Shown piece after piece: positions 24,132 through 31,460 of a stretch of DNA of 41,806 nucleotides. The notes under the pieces were generated by a model. It was given only the letters and a program-made list of their open reading frames with translations. It was not told the DNA's origin and did no database searches. Positions within the stretch are counted from its first letter, which is position 1. Every line of letters begins with the position of its first letter. The position numbers and the translations under genes are program-made. Source of the DNA: Candidatus Obscuribacterales bacterium (lineage in GTDB: Bacteria; Cyanobacteriota; Vampirovibrionia; Obscuribacterales; Obscuribacteraceae); NCBI GenBank assembly GCA_019747875.1, contig JAIEQI010000050.1:1-41806 (forward strand), in the 5' to 3' direction.

Positions 24132-25526
24132 ATGCGAAAGTATTTCATCACTTCCAGCTGCGCTGCTTGTCTACTCTATTTGTCCCTTTCGCCTGCGCTC
24201 GCGATTTCGAACGAGGCGAGTTTCATACGAGAATTTAGGAATAAGGCGGTTCAGGCTCAGTTTAATAATGACTACGAAGGTGCCATTGGTCATTACCAGG
24301 AAGCTTTGAATCTGGCAACGCAGACATATGGCGCGAATTCGCCGTTTCTAGCTGAGATTTACTATGACATGGGCTCATTGGCTTTTACCAACAGCAAATT
24401 TCCCAGTGCCGGTGAATGGCTCAATAAAGCCATCAAATTGAATCCGAACTCTAGTAGCAGCCGGTTAAAGCTGGCTGAGCTGGAAGCTTTGCGCGGACAT
24501 CCGGAAGAAGCGGTTAGGCAGGCTTCCATTGTTGTTTCAAAACACAATGATGATGCGGTTGCGCACCAGCAATTGGCCATTGCTTTTGATAAAAGCGACG
24601 ATAGCCTGAGGGCTATTCGTGAGTTTGGGGTAGCCGAACAGCTTGCTCGTTTAGATCGAATGAGGAGCGAAGGGCGAGCACCAAAACCGGTCATTTCGAT
24701 TCCCTCGCTGTGGCAGCCGTCCAAGCCGACACCACCAAAAGATGATGCTGCTAAGAAAGCTGCTGACGCTAAGGCGGCGGAGGCACAGAAACAAGCTGCA
24801 GCCGCCGAAGCAAAGAAAGCGGCTGAGGAGGCCAAAAAGCTAAAGGCCGATATGGCTAAAGCTGAAGCTGCACAGAAAAATGCAGCCAAGAAAGCTGCTG
24901 AGCTCAAGAAGCAACAGGATGCAAAACGGGCTGCCGAAGCGGCGAAAATAGCTAAGGCGAAGGCGGCGGCAGTCGCTAAGGCTGCCAAGAAAGTCCAGCC
25001 GACGCAAGTTGTTGTGGAAGACGCAAAACCGATGACCGGACTTAAGGCTAATTTGACCTCGAAGGCGGTGCTTCTGACACCGGTCGGTAAGAAACCTGCC
25101 GCGGCTCAATCAACAACAACTGAGGTTTCTAAGCCCGCAAGCAAACCGCTTGTGAAAGTGGAACCAAAGATGGATGACTCTGTCGAAACTCCTGACGACG
25201 AGGTCGTAAAACCAGCACCGAAGAAAGTTGTGAAGCCAGCAGAACCGAAGGTTCAGCCAGCGGTGATCAAGCCTGTCAAGCCCATGAAAGGTGGTTTAGT
25301 TCCGCCGCCTCCTCCCGTAATACCGACGATGCAAATGATGGTGCCGCCACCTGTGGTACCACCTGCTAAGCCGAAGGCGCCCCCTCCGAAGAAAGTCGAG
25401 ACTCCGAAAGTGGAGACGCCAAAAGAAGATAAACCTGCACCGACACATCATGATCCCGGAGCCGGTGGCGCTGATGATGACGATTTCTTACTTGACTGGG
25501 GCAATGCGAAAGGCAAGAAAAAGTAA
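24132..25526 (+). CDS. Secreted TPR protein with Ala/Lys helix and Pro-rich tail
   Basis: A 464-residue exported protein. Residues 1-25 are a signal peptide ending in ALA. Residues about 30-175 form tetratricopeptide-type helices (AQFNNDYEGAIGHYQEALNL and AGEWLNKAIKLNPNS). Residues 205-295 are an Ala/Lys/Glu-rich helix like the rod of TolA. Residues 300-445 are Pro/Lys/Val-rich, and the end is acidic (DDDDFLLDWG). Such an architecture suits a protein spanning the periplasm or binding the wall. The next gene begins immediately after the stop (TAAATG), so the two are probably co-translated. Confidence 0.8.
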   Translation: MRKYFITSSCAACLLYLSLSPALAISNEASFIREFRNKAVQAQFNNDYEGAIGHYQEALNLATQTYGANSPFLAEIYYDMGSLAFTNSKFPSAGEWLNKAIKLNPNSSSSRLKLAELEALRGHPEEAVRQASIVVSKHNDDAVAHQQLAIAFDKSDDSLRAIREFGVAEQLARLDRMRSEGRAPKPVISIPSLWQPSKPTPPKDDAAKKAADAKAAEAQKQAAAAEAKKAAEEAKKLKADMAKAEAAQKNAAKKAAELKKQQDAKRAAEAAKIAKAKAAAVAKAAKKVQPTQVVVEDAKPMTGLKANLTSKAVLLTPVGKKPAAAQSTTTEVSKPASKPLVKVEPKMDDSVETPDDEVVKPAPKKVVKPAEPKVQPAVIKPVKPMKGGLVPPPPPVIPTMQMMVPPPVVPPAKPKAPPPKKVETPKVETPKEDKPAPTHHDPGAGGADDDDFLLDWGNAKGKKK

Positions 25527-26507
25527 ATGACGTCGAGTAATCTTTCGACAAAAAATCCATCTCAGGATGGAGATGAGAACACTGGCTCGTCTCCACTTTC
25601 GGGATTGAGCGCATCTAACACTGTGGCGTCTGAGGATGGAACTGGTGCTGTCATTCCGTGGGATGCGTTGGAGTCCCTGGAACCGGATCCAATTGCATCA
25701 TCAGTGACCCCGCAATTGAACTCGTTGATGAAGAAGCTTTCCGATCAGTATGGTGTGACCTATGATCGCAGTACCGGCCATTCATTCGATTCTAGAATGA
25801 GCCATATTCCTGCCGATCCCTTTGCTGGTTCGGTGGTGGAATCAGAAGCTGCACATGGCTTTGTGGATCCGGCATTGGAGTGCCTTGATTATCTTGGTAT
25901 CAATATAGAAGAATTGACGTCTAGAGTGATATCTGATTTTGGAAAGGCTTCTCTCGGCATCATGGGCGGTGTTCATCCTTTCTTGCAAGAAGACTTTGAC
26001 TTCTCTCTACGAGGACGCTCTTGGAATACAGTTGAATCCGGTGCTCCCACTGTGGCGTTCCCTAAAGACCAATATTCGTATGGCTACACGCCACCTTCAT
26101 CTGGCAACTTGCATGAGTGGTTCGCTGTGCCAGTAGGTAATGCGACCCTGCTCTATGATTCGGAAATTTTGTCGTTTCGTGACTCTGGTGTGGCGGTGTC
26201 GTTAGCCATTGGTGTTCAGAATATGATTCCTGCTGCAGGTTTGCTGACTGCAGGATGTGCGGCCATCAGCCTCTGGCAAGATCTCAAAGTGTTTAGCAGT
26301 GGACGGACAGGCATAGAGAAAACCAAGTATGCGCTCGGATCTGTTGCCGACACTGCCATCATTGCCGGTGGCATAGGTACAGCGCTGAAGTCCATGTCTC
26401 CTGAGACGCGAATGGGGGTGGTTTGCTCTGGCTTTGTTGGCCGGCTTATCGTCGAACTGATTCCAAATATCATTCGATTAGAGAATCGCGATCAGTCGGA
26501 TCCGTAA
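25527..26507 (+). CDS. Uncharacterised protein co-translated with the TPR gene
   Basis: A 326-residue protein of unknown family. Residues 1-200 are Ser/Thr/Asp-rich and look soluble. Residues 210-320 hold three hydrophobic stretches (around 214-232, 265-285 and 293-312) that could be membrane helices. The ATG directly abuts the TAA of the TPR gene, so the pair is likely one unit and the products may interact. There is no signal peptide. It converges with the gene at 26515 (7-bp gap). Confidence 0.7.
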   Translation: MTSSNLSTKNPSQDGDENTGSSPLSGLSASNTVASEDGTGAVIPWDALESLEPDPIASSVTPQLNSLMKKLSDQYGVTYDRSTGHSFDSRMSHIPADPFAGSVVESEAAHGFVDPALECLDYLGINIEELTSRVISDFGKASLGIMGGVHPFLQEDFDFSLRGRSWNTVESGAPTVAFPKDQYSYGYTPPSSGNLHEWFAVPVGNATLLYDSEILSFRDSGVAVSLAIGVQNMIPAAGLLTAGCAAISLWQDLKVFSSGRTGIEKTKYALGSVADTAIIAGGIGTALKSMSPETRMGVVCSGFVGRLIVELIPNIIRLENRDQSDP

Positions 26508-26514
26508 CTGCAAA

Positions 26515-27336
26515 CTATCCGATGTAGGCTGCTACACGCTTCTTCCATCCCGGAAGCCAGCGCTCCTCTTTTCTTTCCGGTGGCGAATTCTCAACTCTCC
26601 TTGTGAGCGCTCGCGCCGCAGATTCAGAGAAGGCTTGCACGGGCGGCAGTTTGTCATCCATGCCTTCCAAAACCTGCAACATGCCCCAGCCTTGTCCTTT
26701 ATAGCGCTCACTGTCAAGTACGCCTTCGCCTTTGAAGTTGACGTAGTCGATTAGCGCGAACGTGCCTTTGCTTCCGGATTTGAGCACCTTGTAAAAGCGT
26801 TTTTCGATCGTTTCTCGTTCGGTTTCGGGTGCTTTCTCCAGCATTTTGGGCAAGGCATTTTCAAGTCTGTAAACCAAGAATTGAGTTTGCAATGCCACCG
26901 TCGAGGCGAGAAAATTTCTCAGGCTTGTTAGTTTTTCCCCATTGAAGTCTTTGAAAAATTCTTCCCGTGATTGCCACGGACAGTGCGTCTCAGGCGTAAT
27001 CCAATCGGGGAGTTTTGCTCCGTTTTCTTTGAGGAACGCAAGCAGTCTTGGGAAGCGCTCTTCGAAACGCCCTGTCGTACCTTCGGGATACCAGATGAAG
27101 TGACCGATTCCCAGTGATGGAAACTCCTCACCGACGTTCCAGTGTGTGAGACCGGGAATTGACCCGCCGCATTCGTTCTTCCAGACCTTCTGACCCACCT
27201 CTGCCGCTTCTTTTATGCCTAGTTTTACTTTGCTTGCCGCGTTGGCTTGCAGTGATATCTGCGAACTTGAAAGGAGTGCGACAAAAGCTACAAAAATGAA
27301 TGTCCGTCGAAAGGAGCCGAATCGGCTGATCTTCAT
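26515..27336 (-). CDS. Secreted protein, possibly lysozyme-like
   Basis: A 273-residue exported protein with a signal peptide at about 1-34 (ANAA). The mature part begins with helix KEAAEVGQKVWKNECGGS, then THWNVGEEFPSLGIGHFIWYPEG. The order of an acidic residue (E55) and a GIGH motif (76-79) recalls phage-type lysozymes (E...TxGYGH), but this is only a pattern resemblance. Further conserved-looking blocks are WQSREEFFKDF and KGQGWGMLQVLEGM. It is probably an envelope-acting enzyme or binding protein. It lies 4 bp after the phosphatase gene, so the two form an operon. Confidence 0.72.
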   Translation of the reverse strand: MKISRFGSFRRTFIFVAFVALLSSSQISLQANAASKVKLGIKEAAEVGQKVWKNECGGSIPGLTHWNVGEEFPSLGIGHFIWYPEGTTGRFEERFPRLLAFLKENGAKLPDWITPETHCPWQSREEFFKDFNGEKLTSLRNFLASTVALQTQFLVYRLENALPKMLEKAPETERETIEKRFYKVLKSGSKGTFALIDYVNFKGEGVLDSERYKGQGWGMLQVLEGMDDKLPPVQAFSESAARALTRRVENSPPERKEERWLPGWKKRVAAYIG

Positions 27337-27340
27337 GCCA

Positions 27341-28087
27341 CTACCTCTGGTGTCTATTTGTTGCTCTTTCTTTTACGGCGCCAGAAAGATTTGTGAATTT
27401 AGGTGTGAACCAATACTTGCGCATTTCCTTGTAGGCATCCTCGTAGGACCAGCCCTCTTGGGTAACGCGCCAGATGCCGACCATGCATCCTGTGCGATCA
27501 GAGCCGTGCGCGCAGTGAACAAGAACGCTGCCATCTTCCGGCTTCTCCTGCGCTTTCTTTATTTCTTTGAGCATAGTGTTGACTTGCTTTTCGGTTGGAG
27601 CTTTTGATGTCATCACAAGATTGACATATTTGAGTCCAAGCTCTTTGGCGATTTTAGGTTCATTGATCGGAAACTCCGACGGCGCTCTAAGATCGATTAC
27701 CGTTTTAACGCCCATCTCTTTCAGTTTGCGTAAACCGGCTTCAGTAGGCTCTCCACTTCTATACAAGAATGGATGGACCTGGTGAAAGTTTGGAAGATCC
27801 TCTTTTGATTTACTTGCTTTTGCATGCGCAGTTTTTGCGACGTCAGTTCGCTCGCTAGTTTTTGCTGTATCGCCGCCTGTGTTTGCCGGTTGATTTTGAG
27901 CTGTCTGCTCGGTGGCCGGGTTTTTTTCTATTGCACCTGCAGTTTGTTCAGCAATGGAAATCGGAGCCGTAGACTTTTCTTTTGCCGTTTCAGCCGCTGA
28001 TTCATTGGCGCCAACGGCTTGAATGAGAAAGGAGCTAAAGATACCCCCGAGGGCGATGGTCTTTGCTACCTTAAGGAATCTATTCAT
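27341..28087 (-). CDS. Secreted dual-specificity/tyrosine phosphatase-like protein
   Basis: A 248-residue protein with an N-terminal signal peptide or anchor (about 1-27), an Ala/Thr/Glu-rich linker (28-97) and a compact phosphatase domain (98-235). The catalytic loop HCAHGSDRTG has the CX5R signature, with C192 as nucleophile and R198 binding phosphate. The front block FHQVHPFLYRSGEPTEAGLRKLKEMGVKTVIDLRAP resembles the Siw14/atypical DSP group. Export outside the cytoplasm is unusual for such enzymes in the absence of a host target. It shares a transcript with the secreted gene downstream. Confidence 0.85.
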   Translation of the reverse strand: MNRFLKVAKTIALGGIFSSFLIQAVGANESAAETAKEKSTAPISIAEQTAGAIEKNPATEQTAQNQPANTGGDTAKTSERTDVAKTAHAKASKSKEDLPNFHQVHPFLYRSGEPTEAGLRKLKEMGVKTVIDLRAPSEFPINEPKIAKELGLKYVNLVMTSKAPTEKQVNTMLKEIKKAQEKPEDGSVLVHCAHGSDRTGCMVGIWRVTQEGWSYEDAYKEMRKYWFTPKFTNLSGAVKERATNRHQR

Positions 28088-28110
28088 CTTGCTTATCTAT
28101 CCGTATTCGT

Positions 28111-28130
28111 GCTGACCCACACGGGTCAGC
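28111..28130. promoter_or_regulatory. Perfect 8-bp inverted repeat between divergent genes
   Basis: GCTGACCC, loop ACAC, GGGTCAGC, located 24 bp before the phosphatase start. No T-run follows, so an operator or a leader hairpin is likelier than a terminator. Confidence 0.45.
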
Positions 28131-28221
28131 TGACTTACTAAGCATAGCGGGTGTTTTTGACGATTCGAGAAAAGCATCAAGCAAGCATTGAGATTAAAAG
28201 TTGCTAATAATGTCGTTTTGA

Positions 28222-28248
28222 TTGAACCTTTTCACCTCGGCCGACGTT
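28222..28248 (+). promoter_or_regulatory. Candidate ECF-type autoregulated promoter
   Basis: TTGAACC (28222-28228), a 16-bp spacer and CGTT (28245-28248), 43 bp before the sigma gene. This resembles the GGAACY / CGTC pattern of ECF-dependent promoters and suggests autoregulation. Confidence 0.4.
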
Positions 28249-28290
28249 AAAAGGATAGGAACCGAAACTCGAAGTTGAGGGGATTGACGA

Positions 28291-28920
28291 GTGGACCTTA
28301 GTGACGACGAGGCCCTTTTAAACAAATTTCGGCAAAGCAAGGACCCTAATGTATTCAAGGCCCTGCTCCGCCGATACCAGAACCGCATTTACAATGTGGC
28401 TTACCGCCTGCTGGGAAATGCGGAGGAGGCAGAAGAGGTCGTGCAGGAATCGTGCATAAAGATTCATCAAGGCATTTCAAGCGTCGCAAAAGCCGCGTCG
28501 TTTGGTGCTTGGGTTTTCAAAATCGCACATAACTCCTGTTACGACCGCATAAGAAATCGAACGAGGAGAGGCCGCTACAGCATGGTGGCACTCGATTTGT
28601 CGACAACTTTAGATGAAGCTGCTGAAGAAAGTTCAGCACAGGTCATTACACAAGCTCAGGATCCCAGCCCGGGTCCGGAAGAGCGACTTGCAGGTCGGGA
28701 ACAGGGCGCAGTTATCGCAGAAAAACTAAACCAGCTCCCCGACACTCAAAAGGTTGTAGTCATCCTTCATGACATAGAAGGATTCTCTTACCAGGAGATC
28801 TCGGAGATTGTCGGCACGAGTGTCGGCACCGTCAGATCTCGCCTTCATTATGGGCGCACGAAGCTTAGAGAGCTTCTAGAGCCATATTACGCAGCAAATC
28901 CGGTCTCTCAGGCAAGGTGA
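28291..28920 (+). CDS. ECF-type RNA polymerase sigma factor
   Basis: A 209-residue extracytoplasmic-function sigma factor. Region 2 (about 20-85; NRIYNVAYRLLGNAEEAEEV and FGAWVFKIAHNSCYDRIRN) recognises the -10 element. Region 4 (about 150-200; LPDTQKVVVILHDIEGFSYQ and VGTVRSRLHYGRTKLRELL) recognises the -35 element. The linker between them is longer than usual and acidic. The start is GTG behind TTGAGGGGA. The anti-sigma gene follows with AAGGTGA overlapping the stop, so the two are translationally coupled. Confidence 0.95.
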   Translation: MDLSDDEALLNKFRQSKDPNVFKALLRRYQNRIYNVAYRLLGNAEEAEEVVQESCIKIHQGISSVAKAASFGAWVFKIAHNSCYDRIRNRTRRGRYSMVALDLSTTLDEAAEESSAQVITQAQDPSPGPEERLAGREQGAVIAEKLNQLPDTQKVVVILHDIEGFSYQEISEIVGTSVGTVRSRLHYGRTKLRELLEPYYAANPVSQAR

Positions 28921-28925
28921 TCGAA

Positions 28926-30197
28926 ATGTCTAGTTCAAACAAATGTGATGAATTTGCTGAGCTTCTTGATGCCTATCATGATGGCGAGCTCTCAGAGCCG
29001 GAGCGGAGGCAAGTCGAGGAGCATCTCGCGGTGTGCAGTCTTTGCCAAAATAAGCTTGGCAATCTTGCATCTCTTTCGAATCAATTAAGCGCGCTGCCGC
29101 TGCTTGAGCCGTCGAGGGATATCGTAGGCAGTATGGAGTTCGATTTCGATTTCGATTTTGAACCAGCGTTCGAGTTCGGCGCCGCCAATAGCGAAGTGCA
29201 TGGTGGCGAGCGCCTCGATGCCTATCATGATGGTGAGCTTTCCAAGGCTGAGGCATTGGAATTGGAGCGCCATGTCGCAAGCTGCTCAGATTGCGCGCAA
29301 AAACTTGCTCAAATTGAACGCGTTGTTCACAACGTCAAACAAATTCCAAAACTTGTTCCTGGACGAGACATTGTGGCTGGGCTTGACTTCAACTGCCAAC
29401 CGGTTGTAGGGCTACTCGATGCCTACCATGATGGTGAGCTCGACGCTGTTGAGAAGCACCAAGTGGACGCTCACCTAGCAGTCTGTTCGGAATGTTCGAG
29501 CGTGTTGACAAAAACATCCCGTATCGTAGGCGGTTTGAAAGCTTTGCCAATTCTTGAGCCAGCAAGAGATATCGTTGCTTCTCTGAACATACCTTCGGAG
29601 ATAACCGCAAACACGCTTCCACTTACCGAGAGCCAGACGGTCAGATCTGCCAAGGTGGTGCCTTTGCGTAAGAGTGTTTGGGCTGGATTGGGAGCCGTCG
29701 CTGCAGCAGCTGCAGTGCTGATTTTTGCGGTTAGCCAGAAAGTGATTGTTCCAGTAGATGTTGCAAACAATACTCTGCAGCATAGCCAGGCACCGGATTT
29801 GGTGGCGGAGAGCAAGACCCCGCCGGGCAATAACTCTGTACCTTCTACAAATAATGATCTATCTCCAAGCGCGTCCAATGCTTCTATCGAAACAGCCACG
29901 GACACTTCCTGGCCGATCGACGCAAGACCAAATATGCTTGCGGAGAAAAACCACTCTGGAAACGTTGATTCGGGCAGCAACAACGCCGCTGTAAAATCGA
30001 AGTCGGTACGAGTGCAAAACCATTCGGAACGAACGGTTGAAACGGTTCAGTCCGAGACCAAAATCGCTTCTGCACAAGATGCAGTTATCAAAGACACTAG
30101 TTTGAACGAACTTGCGAGTTTGGAAACAAATGAGGGTGTAGCAGATGCCCTCGGAATTGCAACAGATGAGGACGGGCTGTATGACATTAAGATCTAA
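28926..30197 (+). CDS. Anti-sigma factor with three tandem zinc-binding domains
   Basis: A 423-residue single-pass membrane protein. Three copies of the zf-HC2/ZAS domain each start DAYHDGEL (residues 15, 98 and 165) and end in HxxxCxxC: H33/C37/C40, H116/C120/C123 and H183/C187/C190. Copies 1 and 3 also have the leading Cys (C7, C157). Copy 2 lacks it (E90), so its zinc site is incomplete. Each copy is followed by a P-x-L-x-P-x-RDIV motif. A membrane helix lies at about 250-270, and a Ser/Asn/Thr-rich extracytoplasmic part follows. I chose the ATG at 28926 because AAGGTGA lies 5 nt before it. It should hold the upstream sigma factor inactive. Confidence 0.9.
   Translation: MSSSNKCDEFAELLDAYHDGELSEPERRQVEEHLAVCSLCQNKLGNLASLSNQLSALPLLEPSRDIVGSMEFDFDFDFEPAFEFGAANSEVHGGERLDAYHDGELSKAEALELERHVASCSDCAQKLAQIERVVHNVKQIPKLVPGRDIVAGLDFNCQPVVGLLDAYHDGELDAVEKHQVDAHLAVCSECSSVLTKTSRIVGGLKALPILEPARDIVASLNIPSEITANTLPLTESQTVRSAKVVPLRKSVWAGLGAVAAAAAVLIFAVSQKVIVPVDVANNTLQHSQAPDLVAESKTPPGNNSVPSTNNDLSPSASNASIETATDTSWPIDARPNMLAEKNHSGNVDSGSNNAAVKSKSVRVQNHSERTVETVQSETKIASAQDAVIKDTSLNELASLETNEGVADALGIATDEDGLYDIKI
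28966..29480 (+). repeat. Triplicated coding module within the anti-sigma gene
   Basis: The stretch GATGCCTATCATGATGG occurs exactly at about 28970 and 29217, and with one change at about 29419. Each heads a ZAS domain. The similarity extends through the HxxxCxxC codons and the RDIV motif, so the domain arose by internal duplication. Confidence 0.85.
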
Positions 30198-31449
30198 CGG
30201 ACGAACAAGCCGTAAGTTCATTCGGACTGCACTGTCTATGGTGCTGATCATGGGTGCTGCGATGCTTTGCTCGTTGCCAGCACCGGCAGATACCATCAAC
30301 AATAAGTTCAGCCGGCAAACACTGATAGCAGTTGAGCCTGAGGATGAAGGGCGTTTGCCTCCGCCTCCGGCACTTAAGAGGCGCGGTGGGTCTGATGAGC
30401 AAGGTCCTCAATTTCAGCCTGAGCCAGTAGATGATGGAAATGGACCTCAATTTGGCGGTGATCGAAATCGCGAAATGATAATGCGCAGGCGAGCTATTCG
30501 TCAGAAAATGAGACAGCAGTTCGGGCAGCAAGGCGGCTTCGGCAATGAGGGGCCGGGAATGGATGCTGGACAGAATCCCGAGTTTCCCGGACGAGCTATG
30601 CCCGGCATGCGTGGTGGCTTTGCACCTGGTTTCGGTAATGAGGAAGGCGCTGGACCCATGCCCGGTTTCGGGGGACAAGGTGGGCAAGGAATGCGCCGCT
30701 TTCGTGGCGGCGGGCAGGGAATGCGACGTTTTGGTGGCGATGGTCAGCCAGGACTGGGAGCCGAAGGTGGTCCTGGTGGTCTGGGCGGGCCAGATGCTCC
30801 CGGTGGCATGCGAGGACCCGGCGGACCGGATGGTGGTCCTGGAATGCGTGGACAGGGGGGACCCGGTTTCGGTGGAGACGGTGGCTTTGGAGGCGGTGCT
30901 TTCCGTCAGCGCCGTGGCGGCATGGGCGGTGGCATGTCCGGTGGTGGTTTCGGCGCTGGGAAGCAGTTAGATCTGACGCCTCTTGGGCTAACTGAACCAC
31001 AGAAAACAAAGATTCAAGCGATGCGGCAGCAAACAAAAATGAAGTTGCGCGATCTAAAGAAAGGACTCTCAGAAAAACAATCGAACATGCGCAACTTGAT
31101 GTTCAGCCCTGATGCAACGGAGGCACAAATCCGTGGAGCCAGGCGTGAGTTGAGGACGCTGCAAGATCAAATGGACGAAACCAATCTCAATGATTTACTC
31201 GCAATCAGATCTTTACTGACGCCGGAGCAGCGAAAGAAATTGCCTGACTGTATGCCCGGTCGTGGACGTGGTCCAGGCTTTCCAGACGGTCCCAGGGGGC
31301 CCGGTGGACCTGATGGTCAGGCTAACGCCGGTCCGACGGCGTTCGAGTCATCCGGGTCAGAGTCAAGATTCGCAGCGAAGTCCGGGAAAAATGGTGGCAT
31401 GTATCGAAGACATGCAGCTAAGCAATCAGGCACCAGTAGTACTAAATAA
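30181..31449 (+). CDS. Spy/CpxP/CnrX-like (LTXXQ) secreted protein with Gly-rich insert
   Basis: A 422-residue exported protein. A signal peptide spans about 1-37 (ending PAPA). The C-terminal helical domain (about 262-356) has two LTXXQ motifs, LTEPQ at 270-274 and LTPEQ at 346-350. These are the mark of the Spy/CpxP/ZraP/CnrX family of periplasmic chaperones and metal sensors. Between lies an exceptional Gly/Met/Arg/Phe/Pro-rich stretch of about 145 residues (115-260). I start at the ATG at 30181, which overlaps the anti-sigma gene by 17 bp. Encoded with a sigma/anti-sigma pair, it probably senses or buffers envelope or metal stress. Confidence 0.85.
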   Translation: MTLRSNGRTSRKFIRTALSMVLIMGAAMLCSLPAPADTINNKFSRQTLIAVEPEDEGRLPPPPALKRRGGSDEQGPQFQPEPVDDGNGPQFGGDRNREMIMRRRAIRQKMRQQFGQQGGFGNEGPGMDAGQNPEFPGRAMPGMRGGFAPGFGNEEGAGPMPGFGGQGGQGMRRFRGGGQGMRRFGGDGQPGLGAEGGPGGLGGPDAPGGMRGPGGPDGGPGMRGQGGPGFGGDGGFGGGAFRQRRGGMGGGMSGGGFGAGKQLDLTPLGLTEPQKTKIQAMRQQTKMKLRDLKKGLSEKQSNMRNLMFSPDATEAQIRGARRELRTLQDQMDETNLNDLLAIRSLLTPEQRKKLPDCMPGRGRGPGFPDGPRGPGGPDGQANAGPTAFESSGSESRFAAKSGKNGGMYRRHAAKQSGTSSTK

Positions 31450-31460
31450 GCTCGGGTAAC

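Noticed and set aside
24362..24988. Minus-strand Ala/Phe/Ser-rich frame of 208 codons
   Set aside because: It is antisense to the Ala/Lys-rich rod of the TPR protein; again a by-product of low-complexity coding.
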